This document shows positions 62,613-64,000 of a stretch of 64,000 nt of DNA, one piece after another. A model generated the notes under the pieces. The model was not told where the DNA came from, did no database searches, and saw only the letters and a list, made by a program, of their open reading frames with translations. The translations under genes and the position numbers were made by a program. Within the stretch, counting starts at the first letter, position 1. Each line of letters opens with the position of its first letter. This DNA is from Cryptolaemus montrouzieri (lineage: Eukaryota > Arthropoda > Insecta > Coleoptera > Coccinellidae), in the NCBI GenBank assembly GCA_013387265.2, contig JABFTP020000103.1, forward strand, positions 17,626,001-17,690,000. Direction: 5' to 3'.

Positions 62613-63580
62613 ATCATCATCATCAATCAGCTTAATCTCGTCCACAGCTGAACATAAGCCTCTCTCAAACTGTGGCAAGCCTCTCTCTTCTGCGTTGTAT
62701 GCGTCCAGTTCGATGTGATGCGTTTCATGCCGTTAGACTTTCTGTTAGGTTAGATTTCCTCTGCTTCAAAATGCCTCTTCTCTGGGTCTCCATTCGATAA
62801 CTTTTCTGGTCTATCTATCGTCTGTTCTGCTGGCAATGTTTCCGGCCTAGTTCCACTTCAACACAGCTATTTGCTCTCAACATCCATGACTCCCGTTCTT
62901 CTTCAAATTTCCTCATTTGGTATTCTATGCCTGAGGGAAATTCACAACATAGACCTCCCCATGGTTCTCTGGGCGATTGATTCCTTTTTTCGGGAGCGTC
63001 CAAAACTTCTGCTCCGTATGTCATTACAGGAAGAACGCCCAATGCGTCCATTTCAGGCAAATGGGGATGTTCTATCTGAAAACATCTTTGACATTACTAA
63101 AAGCCGCCCAAAAGAGTCGTCTATGGCTTTCTGTAGTCTGGTTGTCCCAGCTTACAGTTATCTCGTGGTCCGAGTATTTGTATGAGGTAACTTGATGAAT
63201 TTACTCTTTTTCGTAAGAGGTGTTTCCACCTACAGCCAACTGGGTCTCAAAAATATTCATTTTTAGTCCCACCGTTTCAGAAATTTGGTGAAGTTCTCCC
63301 AACATCATAGCATCTTTATCTACACTATCTGATCACGAGGACAATGTTGTATTCAACCTTCAATGACTTAGATTTCCTTTATACTTACAACTGTTATCTG
63401 TATCTTCATGGAGTCTTATACACGCTGTGGATGTATCATAAATGTTCTTCAGTAAAGTAGTGTAACGATGGTCGATCCGACAGTCTGCAAGAGCTAGAAG
63501 CATTCTTTGATGGTTGATGGTGTCGAATTGTAACAAAAATAACATTATTGGTTGAGCCCAGTGAAATATGAGCAATGAGA
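62613..63580 (-). pseudogene. RTE-type LINE, decayed 3' half
   Basis: The minus strand reads FDTINHQRMLLALADCRIDH then RYTTLLKNIYD and IRLHEDT (63530-63400), RT blocks of the RTE clade. Next is a decayed stretch, then GVLPVMTYGAEVL (about 63020) and a scrambled C-terminus. The 3' end is tgatgatgatgat (62613-62625), the same sort of tail as the RTE at 46733. The catalytic FADD block is not readable. Confidence 0.65.
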
Positions 63581-63916
63581 CTCTAATTCAATAATTGTCA
63601 CTGAAATCTTGGAAGAAAACTCAAGGAAATTTTGCTCAGATATTTAATTACATACTATAATTATAAGTAAAAGTTATGGTAAACTATATCAACAAATGCT
63701 TCTTTCTATATATACAATCAATAAGAATTATCTTGGTAACCGTCAGAAATTCTTAGTCCTGTAGAACCAGTTGAGGCAGAAGTCGTTGATCTTGAGTTCA
63801 AGTTCCAAAAGTCTCTTGTATTCTTATGGAGTGAAAACCTCTATTTCAACTTCGGATTCATCTAGAGATCTGAGCTTCAGATATAAATTATATTTCGGCC
63901 TCTGGGCTCCACCAAT
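63581..63916. other. No assignable gene
   Basis: AT-rich spacer between the RTE remnant and the minisatellite. Confidence 0.4.
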
Positions 63917-64000
63917 GACTCCCCACCTACGACTCTCCACCTACGACTGTCCACCTACAACTCTTCACCTACGACTCTCCACTTACGACTCTCCACTTAC
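63917..64000 (+). repeat. 14-bp minisatellite running off the window
   Basis: Six consecutive units of gactctccacctac with 0-3 changes each: 63917, 63931, 63945, 63959, 63973, 63987. The last unit ends exactly at the window edge, so the array probably continues. Confidence 0.9.

Overview
The window reads as AT-rich insect nuclear DNA that is mostly transposable elements and their wreckage, with very little host gene. The insect assignment rests on one exon: a chemosensory-protein (OS-D/CSP) type last exon at 46437-46617 (minus), a family known from arthropods. The rest fits: Penelope-like elements, mariner and Tc1-like transposons, piggyBac, hAT and Tigger remnants, and R1-, RTE- and restriction-like-endonuclease LINEs. 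I cannot name the order or species. I see no bacterial operon, CRISPR array, rRNA or tRNA gene.

Layout. 0-4.4 kb: decayed Penelope-like element (PLE), (TA)n arrays, a LINE fragment keeping an open 348-codon C-terminus, and a dispersed repeat built around a (TA)n array. 6.3-9.7 kb: LINE scrap, Tc1 scrap and a nearly complete dead mariner. 9.9-14.5 kb: PLEs of two families, each with an inverted copy of its 3' end at its 5' side; a possible host exon lies at 13060-13218. 14.8-17.7 kb: Jockey/CR1-like LINE and a mariner remnant. 19.2-22.0 kb: a roughly 212-bp tandem repeat split by a young RTE-type LINE and ending in a perfect hairpin. 23.9-31.9 kb: two long-inverted-repeat DNA transposons of the same broad transposase type, with hAT, PLE and LINE fragments between. 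33-38 kb: unidentified coding-like sequence, then a piggyBac pseudogene split by an R1-like LINE. 39.5-42 kb: LINE and mariner remnants and a second dispersed-repeat copy. 45.5-49.5 kb: (TA)n-flanked repeat, CSP exon, then an RTE element that holds a PLE. 50-58.4 kb: transposase scrap, a second copy of the first LINE family, a 2.88-kb element with about 550-bp terminal inverted repeats around a zinc-finger-like gene, another LINE and a third PLE family. 59.5-64 kb: Tigger C-terminus, PLE, RTE remnant and a 14-bp minisatellite at the edge.

The elements do not work together as a system; they form a layered insertion record. Target-site duplications (TSDs) show several clean events: PLE into RTE (47929-48509), PLE at 9951-11789 and 59852-60943, RTE into the tandem repeat (19595-21030), and R1-like LINE into piggyBac (36497-38013). 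The best candidate for something undescribed is the 53491-56366 element: its inverted repeats are almost identical, its gene has no transposase motif I can recognise, and it should be compared across genomes.

All calls come from reading the sequence and from memory of family motifs; no database search was possible.
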